Positions 35,836 through 45,900 of a DNA stretch of 64,000 nucleotides are shown piece by piece. Position 1 is the stretch's first letter. Each line of letters begins with the position of its first letter. The notes under the pieces are model-generated. The model was not told the DNA's origin and did no database searches. It saw only the letters and a program-made list of their open reading frames with translations. The position numbers and the translations under genes were made by a program. The stretch comes from an uncultured Aquimarina sp. (GTDB lineage: Bacteria > Bacteroidota > Bacteroidia > Flavobacteriales > Flavobacteriaceae): assembly GCA_947498455.1 (NCBI GenBank), contig CANMKK010000029.1, positions 1-64,000 of the forward strand. Reading direction: 5' to 3'.

Positions 35836-36735
35836 TTAACGAACGGTAGCTCCTTTTGGAATTTCTGCATTTCGGTGCTTCCAACGCTTGTGAGTCCACA
35901 TGTAATTTTCGGGTTTATTTCTGATTTGTTTTTCCAGTAGATTGAGAAAGCCTTTTGTTATTTCATAATCTTCAGTATTTTTAGGGTCTTCGGAGATGGG
36001 AATAAAGGAGGCTTCATAGTATCCTCTTCCTACTTTTTCTACATTTAAGTAATAGATACTTAATCCTAAACGCTTAGAAAGAACTTCACCTCCTGCAAAA
36101 GTAGGTACTGTAATCCCCATAAAATCAGTCCAGTATTTGGTAGCATTGACTTTTGGAGATTGATCTGCGAATAACCCATATAAGCTAAGTGTGTTTGTCT
36201 CCAGATCTTTGACCATTTCTCTGTAAGCAGTTCTGTTTGCAATTACTCTGGATCCAAATCTACCTCTAATTCGATGAATTAACCTATCGAAATATTTGTT
36301 TTCTATAGGTTTATAGATGCCGACACATCCAAAATCAGAAATAAGATCTACAACATTTGTCCACTCATAACTCGCATAGTGCCCCATCATTGTTATAATG
36401 CTTTTATCTTTGGCAGCGAGCTCTTGCAACTTATCTATATTTGTTATCTTGAAACGATTTTTCATTTCTTCTTCACTTATAGATATAGATTTAATCATTT
36501 CCAAAAACATATCACATTGATGTTTATATGCTTTTTTTTGTATTGTTTTTATCTCTTTTGTAGTTTTTTCTGGAAACACTAAAGCCAAGTTTTCGGTAAC
36601 TGTTTTTCTTCTATATCTAACAATATAATATATTATAATATAGATTAAAGATGAAAATATGTAGAATATACGCCAAGGTAATTTTGATATTATCCATAAT
36701 AATGGGTATATCAAGGAGTAAATGACTAACTGCAT
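35836..36735 (-). CDS. LpxL-like lysophospholipid acyltransferase, copy 1
   Basis: A 299-aa inner-membrane acyltransferase with the same layout as its downstream paralog. It has an N-terminal membrane segment, the shared stretch D-M-F-L-E-M-I-K-S-I-S, and the motif H-Y-A-S-Y-E with His119 and Glu124. It ends in T-H-K-R-W-K-H-R-N. Identical length and colinear motifs show tandem duplication, but divergence is large enough that the two copies may use different acyl donors or positions. The 79-bp spacer between them contains a promoter-like element. Confidence 0.85.
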   Translation of the reverse strand: MQLVIYSLIYPLLWIISKLPWRIFYIFSSLIYIIIYYIVRYRRKTVTENLALVFPEKTTKEIKTIQKKAYKHQCDMFLEMIKSISISEEEMKNRFKITNIDKLQELAAKDKSIITMMGHYASYEWTNVVDLISDFGCVGIYKPIENKYFDRLIHRIRGRFGSRVIANRTAYREMVKDLETNTLSLYGLFADQSPKVNATKYWTDFMGITVPTFAGGEVLSKRLGLSIYYLNVEKVGRGYYEASFIPISEDPKNTEDYEITKGFLNLLEKQIRNKPENYMWTHKRWKHRNAEIPKGATVR

Positions 36736-36755
36736 TAAATTGTAATTTAGGCTGC

Positions 36756-36763
36756 CAAAGATA
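36756..36763 (-). promoter_or_regulatory. -7 element of acyltransferase copy 1
   Basis: TATCTTTG on the minus strand, about 21 nt before the start codon, matches TAnnTTTG. The -33 element is not obvious. Confidence 0.4.
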
Positions 36764-36836
36764 ACTTTTTTTGATATATCATTTATATAAGCGAAACTCT
36801 AATAAAACTCTTATTCAGTTAGGCTGAAATATATAG

Positions 36837-36844
36837 TATATTTG
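36837..36844 (+). promoter_or_regulatory. -7 element of the rhomboid gene
   Basis: TATATTTG lies 19 nt before the ATG at 36863 and matches TAnnTTTG. It implies a very short 5' leader. No -33 TTG is visible at standard spacing. Confidence 0.45.
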
Positions 36845-36862
36845 GACAATAAATGATAGTAT

Positions 36863-37513
36863 ATGCTTAATATTGATGTAGTAGTTATAACGATTATAGT
36901 TATAAATGTTGTGGTTTCATTAAAGGGATTTAAAGATTTTTCTTTTTTCGAACGTTATAAATTTAATATCGGGGGAGTTAGGAGAGGGGAACAGATCAGG
37001 ATGGTAAGTTCTGGTTTTTTGCATGTAGATGAGATGCATTTATTTTTTAATATGTTCACCTTGTATTTTTTTGCTCCCGTAGTATTGCAATACTTAGGAA
37101 ATATAAAGTTTTTAGTAGTGTATTTCTGTAGTCTGATCGTAGGTAGTTTATTTTCCTTTTTCTTTCATAAAGACGAGTACCATTATAGTGCAGTAGGAGC
37201 TAGTGGTGCAGTATCGGGAATTTTATTTTCTTCTATTCTTTTTAAACCGGATATGAGTTTATATTTAATGTTTATTCCTATTCCTATACCGGCATATGTG
37301 TTTGGTATTGGGTATTTGTTTTATACTATTTATGGTATGAAAAAGAGAGCTGGAAATATTGGACATGACGCCCATTTTGGTGGAGCTGTAGGTGGATATG
37401 TTACTACCTTATTATTAGCCCCTTGGTTGTTTGAAGAGAATTTATTGATGGTTGGTTTACTAGCAATACCGATTATCATTCTTTTTGTACTGCAAAAGAA
37501 AGGTAAATTATAG
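36863..37513 (+). CDS. Rhomboid-family intramembrane serine protease
   Basis: A 216-aa protein with about six membrane segments. The catalytic serine is in G-A-S-G (Ser114), and the catalytic His is in H-D-A-H-F-G-G (His171). The H-x3-N motif (His59, Asn63) of the second helix is also present. All rhomboid hallmarks are intact, so it is probably active and cleaves type I membrane proteins near their transmembrane segment. The substrate is unknown. It stands alone with its own promoter element and terminator. Confidence 0.9.
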   Translation: MLNIDVVVITIIVINVVVSLKGFKDFSFFERYKFNIGGVRRGEQIRMVSSGFLHVDEMHLFFNMFTLYFFAPVVLQYLGNIKFLVVYFCSLIVGSLFSFFFHKDEYHYSAVGASGAVSGILFSSILFKPDMSLYLMFIPIPIPAYVFGIGYLFYTIYGMKKRAGNIGHDAHFGGAVGGYVTTLLLAPWLFEENLLMVGLLAIPIIILFVLQKKGKL

Positions 37514-37517
37514 CAAT

Positions 37518-37546
37518 AAAAAAACGACCTAAAATGGTCGTTTTTT
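37518..37546 (+). terminator. Bidirectional terminator after rhomboid gene
   Basis: A perfect stem (AAAACGACC with GGTCGTTTT) with a 6-nt loop has A and T tracts on both sides. It lies between the convergent rhomboid and TlpA-like genes and can serve both. Confidence 0.85.
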
Positions 37547-37569
37547 ATCATTTATATTTTTTGTAGCTA

Positions 37570-38691
37570 CTATAAAGGTTTTTCTTCCAATAGTTCAGAT
37601 ATTCTACTTTCTAAAGCAGCACCTCTAAGGTTTTTAGCAATTACATTTCCTTTTTCATCAATAATAAATGTAGCAGGGATAGATCTAACTCCATAAGCTT
37701 TAGCAATTGGATCTTGCCAGAATTTAAGATTTGATACATGACTCCATTGTAGATCATCCTTATCAATGGCCTGAATCCATTTATCTTTATTTTTATCTAA
37801 AGATACACCTATTATATTAAGCCCTTTTTCATGATATTTGTTATATACTCTAACAACGTTTGGGTTTTCCATTCTACAAGGCTTACACCATGATGCCCAA
37901 AAATCTATAATGGTAATTTTACCCATAGCTTCTTTTAGAGAAAGCATTTTTCCATCAGGAGTTGGAGCAGAAAAATCTTCAGCTTCACTTCCTATGTCTA
38001 TTTTACCGATAGAAGAAGAAATTATTTGAGTAAGATTTTTTCCTAAACGAGTTGTTTTTAGGCTATCTTCTACAGTAGCATATATTTCTTTTACCTTCTT
38101 AGCAGGAAGCGCTCTTAGATTTATAAGATCTGTTAATGCCATTACTGCAACAAGGGAATTTGGGTTTTTTTCAGCAAATTCTTTTCGGAATTCTTTTTCA
38201 CTTTCCTTAATCTGATTACGATCCGCATTTAATTTAGCCGTTTTGTCAGTTTCATTGAGCTGTAATGCAGCTTGATATTGTTTGTTTAATTCTTGTTGCT
38301 GTTTAGCAAATGAATTCATCTTTTTTAGATAGGAAAAAAACAGCTTATTTTCTGATCCTCCATTAATAATAGACGAGCGTAAGCTATCTTTGTAAACAAC
38401 CATTTTGATTGGATTGTTTTCTGCTAAATATAATATATTACCTGATATGTTTTTAAATGTAAGGTAATTAAAATCATTACTTTCTACAACGGGTAATGAT
38501 AACTTAAAAGCTTCTTTTTGTATCGTAGTAGAGTCAATAATAGTAGGACGATTGGATTGGTTGATAGAGTTGACATATACTGTAACACCATCTTCGAAAC
38601 CTTTGGCTTCTCCGGAAATAGAATATCCTTTTTCTTCTTTTTCACACGCTATGGCTAAAACAGCAACAGCCAGTAATATTATTTTTTTCAT
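37570..38691 (-). CDS. TlpA-family thiol-disulfide lipoprotein with DUF4369
   Basis: 373 aa from ATG 38691, chosen because the lipoprotein signal starts there; 17 extra residues upstream are open but lack signal character. Lipobox A-I-A-C is at about residue 16. Residues about 20-120 form a DUF4369-type beta domain. A charged helical linker follows. From about 230 a thioredoxin fold carries the redox motif W-C-K-P-C near 267 and a cis-Pro segment I-P-A-T-F near 345. It is probably an envelope disulfide reductase of the ResA type. Specific partners are not shown by the context. Confidence 0.88.
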   Translation of the reverse strand: MKKIILLAVAVLAIACEKEEKGYSISGEAKGFEDGVTVYVNSINQSNRPTIIDSTTIQKEAFKLSLPVVESNDFNYLTFKNISGNILYLAENNPIKMVVYKDSLRSSIINGGSENKLFFSYLKKMNSFAKQQQELNKQYQAALQLNETDKTAKLNADRNQIKESEKEFRKEFAEKNPNSLVAVMALTDLINLRALPAKKVKEIYATVEDSLKTTRLGKNLTQIISSSIGKIDIGSEAEDFSAPTPDGKMLSLKEAMGKITIIDFWASWCKPCRMENPNVVRVYNKYHEKGLNIIGVSLDKNKDKWIQAIDKDDLQWSHVSNLKFWQDPIAKAYGVRSIPATFIIDEKGNVIAKNLRGAALESRISELLEEKPL

Positions 38692-38742
38692 TAGTAAATT
38701 TTCTTTATGATCTGTAAAAATATGTAATCTAATGTATATCAC

Positions 38743-39167
38743 CCAACAATTAACTTTTAAATATAGAATCAGATTTGTGTGAATTATACAAATCTATATG
38801 GTAACTAGAATATTATTTATTATTTTAAGTGTAACAAAATGTAATGGATAAGCGTCTAAAAGGTATTGGAGCGTGGATTTACATGTATTTTAAGATTTCG
38901 GGAATTGGAAAATTAGTTTTTAAGGAGGTGTTTTAATTTTCTAAGAATTTCTGTTTTAATTTTTTAGGTCTAATTCTTCGGGGCTTGCCTCATATAAAGA
39001 AGAAATTTAGAAAACCTTAGGTTTTTATTAAGAGAATTAGAATTCGAACGAATACCTCCTATGCTTGTATTGAGGAGCTTTATTAACATAGGTATTACTT
39101 TATAAATTAATTGTTAACGTTAGCTTAAAATAATAGAGATTGTATTATTTTTGCTACACTATCATAA
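38743..39167. repeat. Intergenic with long inverted repeat (38923-39060)
   Basis: Between two divergent genes lies a 138-bp stretch bounded by AGGAGGT and ACCTCCT, with further partial pairing inward. It contains an internal palindrome AAAACC-TTA-GGTTTT followed by T residues. It could be a structured RNA or a short palindromic element. I saw no reading frame and no second copy. A TATTTTTG promoter element (39146-39153) lies 15 nt before the next gene. Confidence 0.4.
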
Positions 39168-39176
39168 ATGGGCATT

Positions 39177-41540
39177 ATGAAGGCATTAGAACAAGATTTT
39201 CCATTAGATATTAGGATAAGTTTTTCTGTTTTTTTTGATTATTATAGAGAACTTACAAAAAGTGAGAATGTGTTTGTACGCGATCGAGCTGAAAAAGTTC
39301 TGAAAATAGCACAAAACTATCCAGAATTAGAAGATGGAATTAGAAATGAGGAAAGAGTAAAGGAGTTATTGCCACAGATTGATTTGGTATTAGAGGATTC
39401 TTTTGCCCAGATTTTAGGAAAAAATGAGATTAAAGTAGCGACAATTCCTTTTAATAATTTTGTGTTAAAGTCTTCAGAGCGCTATAAAAATATTATTAAA
39501 GTCGCAGGGCCGGATTTTAAACCTGAAATTAAAAATTTAGACGAAAACCATTATTATATAATGGGATGTAGTATTATTCTTAATCAATACTACGGTTATA
39601 ATATTGATTTTAGGAGACCTTTTTTCTATGATATTCCGGATGCATCGAATATTATCAGGCATTATAGAATTTTGTATAATGGTGATTTTATAGAGATAAT
39701 TAAAACGAATAAGGCAAAAGAGATAAATGATGAAGATGTTGCGGAATTATTGGATAATTTTGATGATGTAGAAATATGGAAGGAAAAATTTCCTCCATAT
39801 AGTTGGGTTTTTAAAGGGATCGTGATTGCCAATTTGTTTGATGTTACAACAGATGTTTCGTTATCGGATTTCAAAACAAGTCTTCTTAAGTATGATAAAA
39901 CAGAGAAGGATTTTGTAAAATCTTTTCAGAATGTTTTTTCAGCTATATTTAATCTTCAGAATTTAAAAGTTGGTTTTTCTAATTATAATGAGGAAGAAAA
40001 TTTGTTCGAAAGGGTTCCTGTTAAAAATATAGATAGCTATATTTTGTACGATCAATATTCTGATTGCTGTGAAGCTGCCCTTTGTAAAGGGACATATCAT
40101 AATCTTTTCGAAAAATCAACATATTTTGCAATTTCGGATGTAAAGAAATATCACCAGTCTGCACCAAATGAAAAAATGTATAGAAATTTGGTAGAGCAGA
40201 ATGTGAATAGCGCGATTATTGCACCTATAGAGAATGATGGTAAATTACTTGGAGTATTAGAAATTGTTTCAGCGAATGTTCAAGAATTAAATAGTATCAA
40301 TGCAAATAAGCTAAAAGATATTATGCCTTATTTGGTTGATTCGGTTTTACGATCAAAAGCTCAGGCAGAGGATGAGTTAGAATTGGTTATCCAGAAAGAG
40401 TGTACGTCAATTCACCCTAGTGTATATTGGAAATTTAGACAAGAAGCTAAACGTTTTTTAAGAGCTAAAGTGGATGGGAATCCTGTAGCTTTTAGAGAGG
40501 TTGTGTTTGAAAAAGTATATCCTTTATTTGGGCAAATAGATATAAAAGGATCTTCGAATGCTCGTAATAGCGCTGTTCAGAGGGATTTAATAGTTCAACT
40601 GACTTCTATTTCTGAAGTGATATGTAGTGTAATGAAATTAGATCCATTACCTATTTATGAACAGATGAAGTTTAGAATTGATGATTATATAAATTCCGTA
40701 TCAGATCAGTTACAAGTAGATAGTGAACAAAAAATCCTGGATTTTATAAAAAAAGATGTTACTCCTTTATTCAAGCATTTAAGGAAAAAAAATAGTGAAT
40801 TAAGAGTGTTGGTAGAAAAATACAACGATTCCTTAGATGCGCATATAAAAATGGTGTATAAATACAGGAAAGCTTATGACGAATCGGTAATGCTGATTAA
40901 TAAAAAAATGGCAGCTTTATTAGATGAGAAACAACAAGATGCCCAAGCAATGTATCCACATTATTTCGAAAGGTTTAAGACCGATGGAGTAGAACATAAT
41001 ATGTATATTGGAGAATCTATAACAAAAGAGGATAGCTTTAATAAAGTCTATCTTTATAATCTACGCTTATGGCAATTACAGGTAATGTGTGAGATGGAAA
41101 ATGAGTATTATCAACTCAAAAAAGATCTTCCCGTTGCTCTTGATGTTGCATCCATGGTATTAGTGTTTAATGCATCTTTATCTGTACGATTTAGAATGGA
41201 TGAAAAACGTTTTGATGTAGATGGGACTTATAACGCACGTTATGAAGTTGTAAAGAAAAGAGTGGATAAAGCGAATATAAAAGGAACGAATAAGCGTATA
41301 ACGGAGAAAGGAAAACTAGTTATAGTATATTCTCAACGTTCTGATGAAATAGAGTATGTAAAGTATATTAATTTTTTACAATCTAAAAAATATCTTGAAG
41401 AAGATATTGAGATCGTAGAATTAGATGATTTGCAGGGTGTTACTGGGTTAAAGGCTCTTAGGGTTAATCTTCTTTATAACAAGAATAAAGAAGGTAAAGA
41501 ATATTACACTTATGAAGATTTGATGAAAGAAATTAATTGA
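39177..41540 (+). CDS. Large GAF-domain protein of unknown function
   Basis: 787 aa from ATG 39177; ATG 39168 three codons earlier is also possible. There is no signal peptide or membrane segment. Residues about 235-390 have a GAF-like pattern, including S-A-I-I-A-P-I-E-N-D-G-K-L-L-G-V-L-E-I. The C-terminal half (400-720) is mostly helical and charged. The last 80 residues look like a small alpha/beta domain. No kinase, cyclase or DNA-binding domain is recognisable. I know similar long GAF proteins only as uncharacterised Bacteroidota proteins. It is convergent with the HD-PycTM gene across a MITE. Confidence 0.75.
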   Translation: MKALEQDFPLDIRISFSVFFDYYRELTKSENVFVRDRAEKVLKIAQNYPELEDGIRNEERVKELLPQIDLVLEDSFAQILGKNEIKVATIPFNNFVLKSSERYKNIIKVAGPDFKPEIKNLDENHYYIMGCSIILNQYYGYNIDFRRPFFYDIPDASNIIRHYRILYNGDFIEIIKTNKAKEINDEDVAELLDNFDDVEIWKEKFPPYSWVFKGIVIANLFDVTTDVSLSDFKTSLLKYDKTEKDFVKSFQNVFSAIFNLQNLKVGFSNYNEEENLFERVPVKNIDSYILYDQYSDCCEAALCKGTYHNLFEKSTYFAISDVKKYHQSAPNEKMYRNLVEQNVNSAIIAPIENDGKLLGVLEIVSANVQELNSINANKLKDIMPYLVDSVLRSKAQAEDELELVIQKECTSIHPSVYWKFRQEAKRFLRAKVDGNPVAFREVVFEKVYPLFGQIDIKGSSNARNSAVQRDLIVQLTSISEVICSVMKLDPLPIYEQMKFRIDDYINSVSDQLQVDSEQKILDFIKKDVTPLFKHLRKKNSELRVLVEKYNDSLDAHIKMVYKYRKAYDESVMLINKKMAALLDEKQQDAQAMYPHYFERFKTDGVEHNMYIGESITKEDSFNKVYLYNLRLWQLQVMCEMENEYYQLKKDLPVALDVASMVLVFNASLSVRFRMDEKRFDVDGTYNARYEVVKKRVDKANIKGTNKRITEKGKLVIVYSQRSDEIEYVKYINFLQSKKYLEEDIEIVELDDLQGVTGLKALRVNLLYNKNKEGKEYYTYEDLMKEIN

Positions 41541-41542
41541 TG

Positions 41543-41706
41543 TATACCAAATAAACCCTAAAATTAAGCCGAAATACTAGTTTATTCTCCCTTGTTTTTT
41601 AACTGTAAAAAACTTCCGTAGCTATATTATGCAAAAAATTAACGCTTCAAACGAGAAAAAAGCAACTTCGCATGTTTAGCCTATTTTTCAGAATCTATTT
41701 GGTGTA
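41543..41706. mobile_element. MITE-like element between convergent genes
   Basis: About 164 bp with diverged inverted ends. TATACCAAATAAACCCTAAAA on the left matches TACACCAAATAGATTCTGAAA from the right end, reverse complemented. The central CGTAGCTA motif resembles the centre of the other elements. It separates the 3' ends of the GAF and HD genes. Non-coding. Confidence 0.65.
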
Positions 41707-41712
41707 ATTTTT

Positions 41713-42894
41713 TTATTGTAATGTATTAAACGCGATAGTAAAAGCAATAACAGATGATACCATACCAATCATAAATACGGCATATGTGATTCGTAATAGT
41801 TTATATTTTCTATGTAAAACTTTTCCTAAAAAATACAGATCCTTTATCATTGTGTCATAAATATATTCCTTATCATCCATAAGATCATGCATCGCCAATT
41901 TATAATCATTAAGTGGCATTTTATGAAAATTACCGAAGAATAATAAATTTACTTTTTTCTCTTCAACTTCTTTTTTGGTAAACTCACCACCGGTTACATT
42001 TGGGCTCGTTGCTAAAACGGATAACAGCATAGATACAATGCTAAAAATAATAAATATTAAGGTAGGTAATATTAGATATGTATTAGAAGGATTATCTAAT
42101 TTTGGTATTAAATTAGATAATGCAAGAGATATGATAATTGCATTTACAGATAAAAGAATATTAGCTTTCGTATCAGCTATGTCGCTCAATTTTAAATGAT
42201 TTCTAAGCGTAACTCTGAATAAAGTTTGAATGCCTTTTTCCGGACTTTCTTCTTTCATCAATTGTTTTAACCTATCTTTTTCTTTTTTCTTCTTTTTCTT
42301 TAACTGTGTTTGTTTATTTACTATTTGTAAAAGATGTTCTTCTTTTTTCGGATTCCAATGCTTTATAGCGTAATCCGTATAATATTCGTGTTTATTTTGT
42401 AAAAAATCGATATTAATTTTAAGCCACTCAGAGGAGTTTAGATCTTTAATATTATTTAGTTTAAGTTCTTGTCTTAAAAACTCACTAGTTTCTTTAAAAT
42501 AATCTTTGGCCAAATGAGATGCATCGGCATCCTTGATAATCTTTTCTAACAGATTAGTTGGTTCATGATCCATTTTGGTAGCCATAATTAAAGCCGAAAC
42601 CTTATTTATAGTATCTGTAGGGGTGTTTTGTTCCGTTAAGAATTTTGTAGAAATATCGACACTACATTCTTCATGTTTATCAAAACTTTCTACATATCCT
42701 GTATCATGCAATAATGCTGTTAATAACAAAACTTCTTCATCTTCGTCACTAATATTTGTGTTGTCAATAATTTCTTTTGTACTTTTAAACACTCTTTTGG
42801 TATGTGTATAATTATGATAAATACAAGTTTTTGAAAGCTTGTTTTCAAAAAGATTTAGAACAAAATCATCTGTTTTTTTAAGTAGAGTATTCAT
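41713..42894 (-). CDS. HD-domain protein fused to Pycsar-type membrane effector
   Basis: A 393-aa protein. Residues about 20-185 are an HD phosphohydrolase domain with metal ligands H27 or H31, H63-D64 and D122 (K-D-A-D). A Lys-rich linker follows near 196-215. Residues about 225-393 match the Pycsar effector membrane module (PycTM, DUF5706). R-N-H-L-K-L-S-D-I-A-D-T-K-A-N starts it, and membrane helices are near 245-262, 272-295 and 370-390. The PycTM part is known to damage membranes when it senses cyclic CMP or UMP. Here no cyclase is adjacent, so the HD domain may control or replace the ligand. Housekeeping roles are possible. Confidence 0.8.
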   Translation of the reverse strand: MNTLLKKTDDFVLNLFENKLSKTCIYHNYTHTKRVFKSTKEIIDNTNISDEDEEVLLLTALLHDTGYVESFDKHEECSVDISTKFLTEQNTPTDTINKVSALIMATKMDHEPTNLLEKIIKDADASHLAKDYFKETSEFLRQELKLNNIKDLNSSEWLKINIDFLQNKHEYYTDYAIKHWNPKKEEHLLQIVNKQTQLKKKKKKEKDRLKQLMKEESPEKGIQTLFRVTLRNHLKLSDIADTKANILLSVNAIIISLALSNLIPKLDNPSNTYLILPTLIFIIFSIVSMLLSVLATSPNVTGGEFTKKEVEEKKVNLLFFGNFHKMPLNDYKLAMHDLMDDKEYIYDTMIKDLYFLGKVLHRKYKLLRITYAVFMIGMVSSVIAFTIAFNTLQ

Positions 42895-42947
42895 GGTATA
42901 ATTTTTCAGAAACCAAAATAATTAAAAAAAAGAGAATGTACTTCGAT

Positions 42948-45900
42948 ATGAATAAAAATATATTTGCTTTTATAATTACTGTTGTCATATTAGTAAGTTC
43001 CTGTGCAACTTACACACCCAGATATTTAGACGAAAACTTTCCAAAGAGTTTGCCTGAAAAAGAAATTGAAAAGACTTTTTATTTAATCGGGGATGCGGGA
43101 AATGCATCTCAAAATGGAACTACTCTTGGATTAGAAGCATTACGGCAAATTATAGAAAAAGAAAATACAGAAGATGATTATTTGATATACCTCGGAGATA
43201 ATATTTATCAAAAGGGAATGCCAAAAAAAGAGTCTCCAGACAGAGAATTATCAGAATATAAAATAAACGCTCAGATAGATGCAGCTAATAACTTTGATGG
43301 TCAGTTAATTTTTATCCCGGGTAATCATGATTGGTATAATGATGGGGTAAATGGATTAAAAAGACAAGAAAAATATGTGAAAAAGAAAATAAAAAGCAAA
43401 AACTCTTTTTTACCAGCCAAAGGCTGCCCAATTAAAAGTATAGAGGTTAGCGAGAGAATACAATTAATAGTATTGGATACGCAGTGGTATCTTGCAGATT
43501 GGGATAAAAATCCCACTATGAATGATAATTGTGAGATAAAAACAAGAGATAAATTTCTAAATGAAATAGCAGGAGAATTTAAAAAACATAACGGAAAAAC
43601 GGTAGTGGTAGTGATGCACCATCCAATATTTACCAATGGTCCTCATGGCGGAAAATATAGTTTTAAAAATCATTTATTTCCTTCTAGAAAAAATATTCCC
43701 TTACCTATTTTAGGATCACTTGTAACACAGATACGTTCGCAAGGAGGGATAAGCTCTCAAGACAGGTATAACGAAAGTTATAATGGATTGATGAAGCGGA
43801 TATCAACATTAGCAAGAGATAATGAACGAATAGTTTTTGCTTCTGGACATGAACATTCGTTACAATTTATTAATAATGAAGGATTAAAACAGATTGTATC
43901 AGGATCAGGGTCTAAAGTGTCACCTTCTTCTTTAGGTAGTGATGGAATGTTTTCTTATCCAGGGCAAGGTTTTGCTGTACTGGATGTTTATAAAAATGGT
44001 TCATCCAATGTGCGTTACTATGGTAATAAAAATGGAGAAGTGACTTTAGTATATCAGACCGAAGTCCATAAAAAACCAGAGAAGTATGATTTTGAGAATC
44101 TTTCGAATTCTTTTGATACGGAGATTTCTACTTCTATATATAAAAAGGAAGAAACTACAAAAACAAAGTTTTTTAAAACTTTATGGGGAGATCATTATCG
44201 AGATGTGTATAGTACTGATATTAAAATCCCTATTGCTACACTTGATACATTAATGGGAGGCTTTAGTATAGAAAGACAAGGTGGTGGACAAGTAACTCGA
44301 TCTTTGAGATTAATAGATAAGGAAGGAAAAAGATATAGTCTTAGAGCTATGCGAAAAAGTGTCACGCAGTTCTTACAGAAAGGAGTTTTTTTTAATACTT
44401 ATTTAGAGAATGATTTTGATGATACCTTTACAGAGACACTACTTTACGATTTCTATACGGCCGGTTATCCTTATGCATTTTTGCCAATAGTAGGACTGGC
44501 GGATGCAATTGATGTATACCACGCAAATCCAAAATTATATTACATACCTAAACATCCAGCTTTGGGTAAGTATAATAAGAGTTTTGGAGATGAAATGTAT
44601 TTTTTAGAGGAACGACCCGGTAAAGAATATAATGATGTAGCTTCTTTTGGTAAGCCTGATGATATAGAAGGTACAGATAATTTGCTAAAGAATTTACGAA
44701 AAGATGAAAAGTATAAAATGGATGAAGAACATTACATCCGTACCAGATTATTTGATATGATATTGGGAGACTGGGACAGACATTCAGATCAATGGAGATG
44801 GGCTCGTTTTGATTCAGATGAAGGGAAAATCTATAGACCAATCCCTAAAGATCGAGATCAAGCATTTTCTAATTATGATGGAGGACTTCTTAGTGTTATA
44901 AAATTTATTGTTCCACTTATAAGAAAGTTTCAGGTATATGATGAAGAATTGCAGAATGTTCGATGGATCAATGAAGCGGGGATTCGATTGGATAGAACAT
45001 TTGCTCAAAATTCTGATAAAGAAGAATGGTTGGCTCAAGCAATGTATATTAAGGAAAACCTAAGTGATGAGGCGATTGATAATGCTTTTAAAAGCTTACC
45101 TATAGAACTTCAAGATAATACTGTAGAAAGAATCAAAAGCTACCTAAGAAAAAGGAGAGATGATGTCGTAGATATTGCCTCGAGATATTATAAGTACCTC
45201 GCTAAGCATGTAATTATTAAAGGGACAGATAAAGATGATCTTTTTGAAATTACTAGACAAGATCAACAGACACATATCAAAATTTCTAGAATAAAAGGAA
45301 ATACCCCACAGGAACCTTATTATGAAAGAACAGTTTTTTCCAAAGAGACTAAAGAAATATGGATTTATGGATTAGATGATGATGATCAGTTTGTAGTTAA
45401 TGGAAAAGGAAGTAATCCGATTTGTATTAGAATTGTAGGAGGGCAGAATAATGATATATATACCATAGAAAATGGAAGAAAAGTTAGGGTATATGATCAT
45501 AAATCAAAACCAAATACTGTTAAGAAGAGAAACGGTGCAAAATTTATTTTTAGCAATAACTATAATCATAATACGTATGATTTTAATAAATATATAGATA
45601 AGACAAACACGGTAACACCATTAATTGGTTTTAATCCAGATGATGGAATGAATATTAATGTAACTGATACCTATACAGTTAAAGGGTTTAATAATACTCC
45701 ATATCAAAGTAAACATATAGTAAAAGCAGCTTATTATTTTGCAACAAATGGATATGATATATCATATACAGGAGAATTTGTAAATGCTGTTGGTGATTGG
45801 AATTTAATAGTAGGAGGAAAATATACTAGTGAGAATTTTGCTCAAAACTTTTTTGGTTTTGGAAACAATACTATCAATCCGGATGATGTATTAGATTTAG

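Noticed and set aside
41713..42894. A complete Pycsar defence system
   Set aside because: No uridylate or cytidylate cyclase gene lies next to the effector-like gene, so only the fusion protein can be supported.
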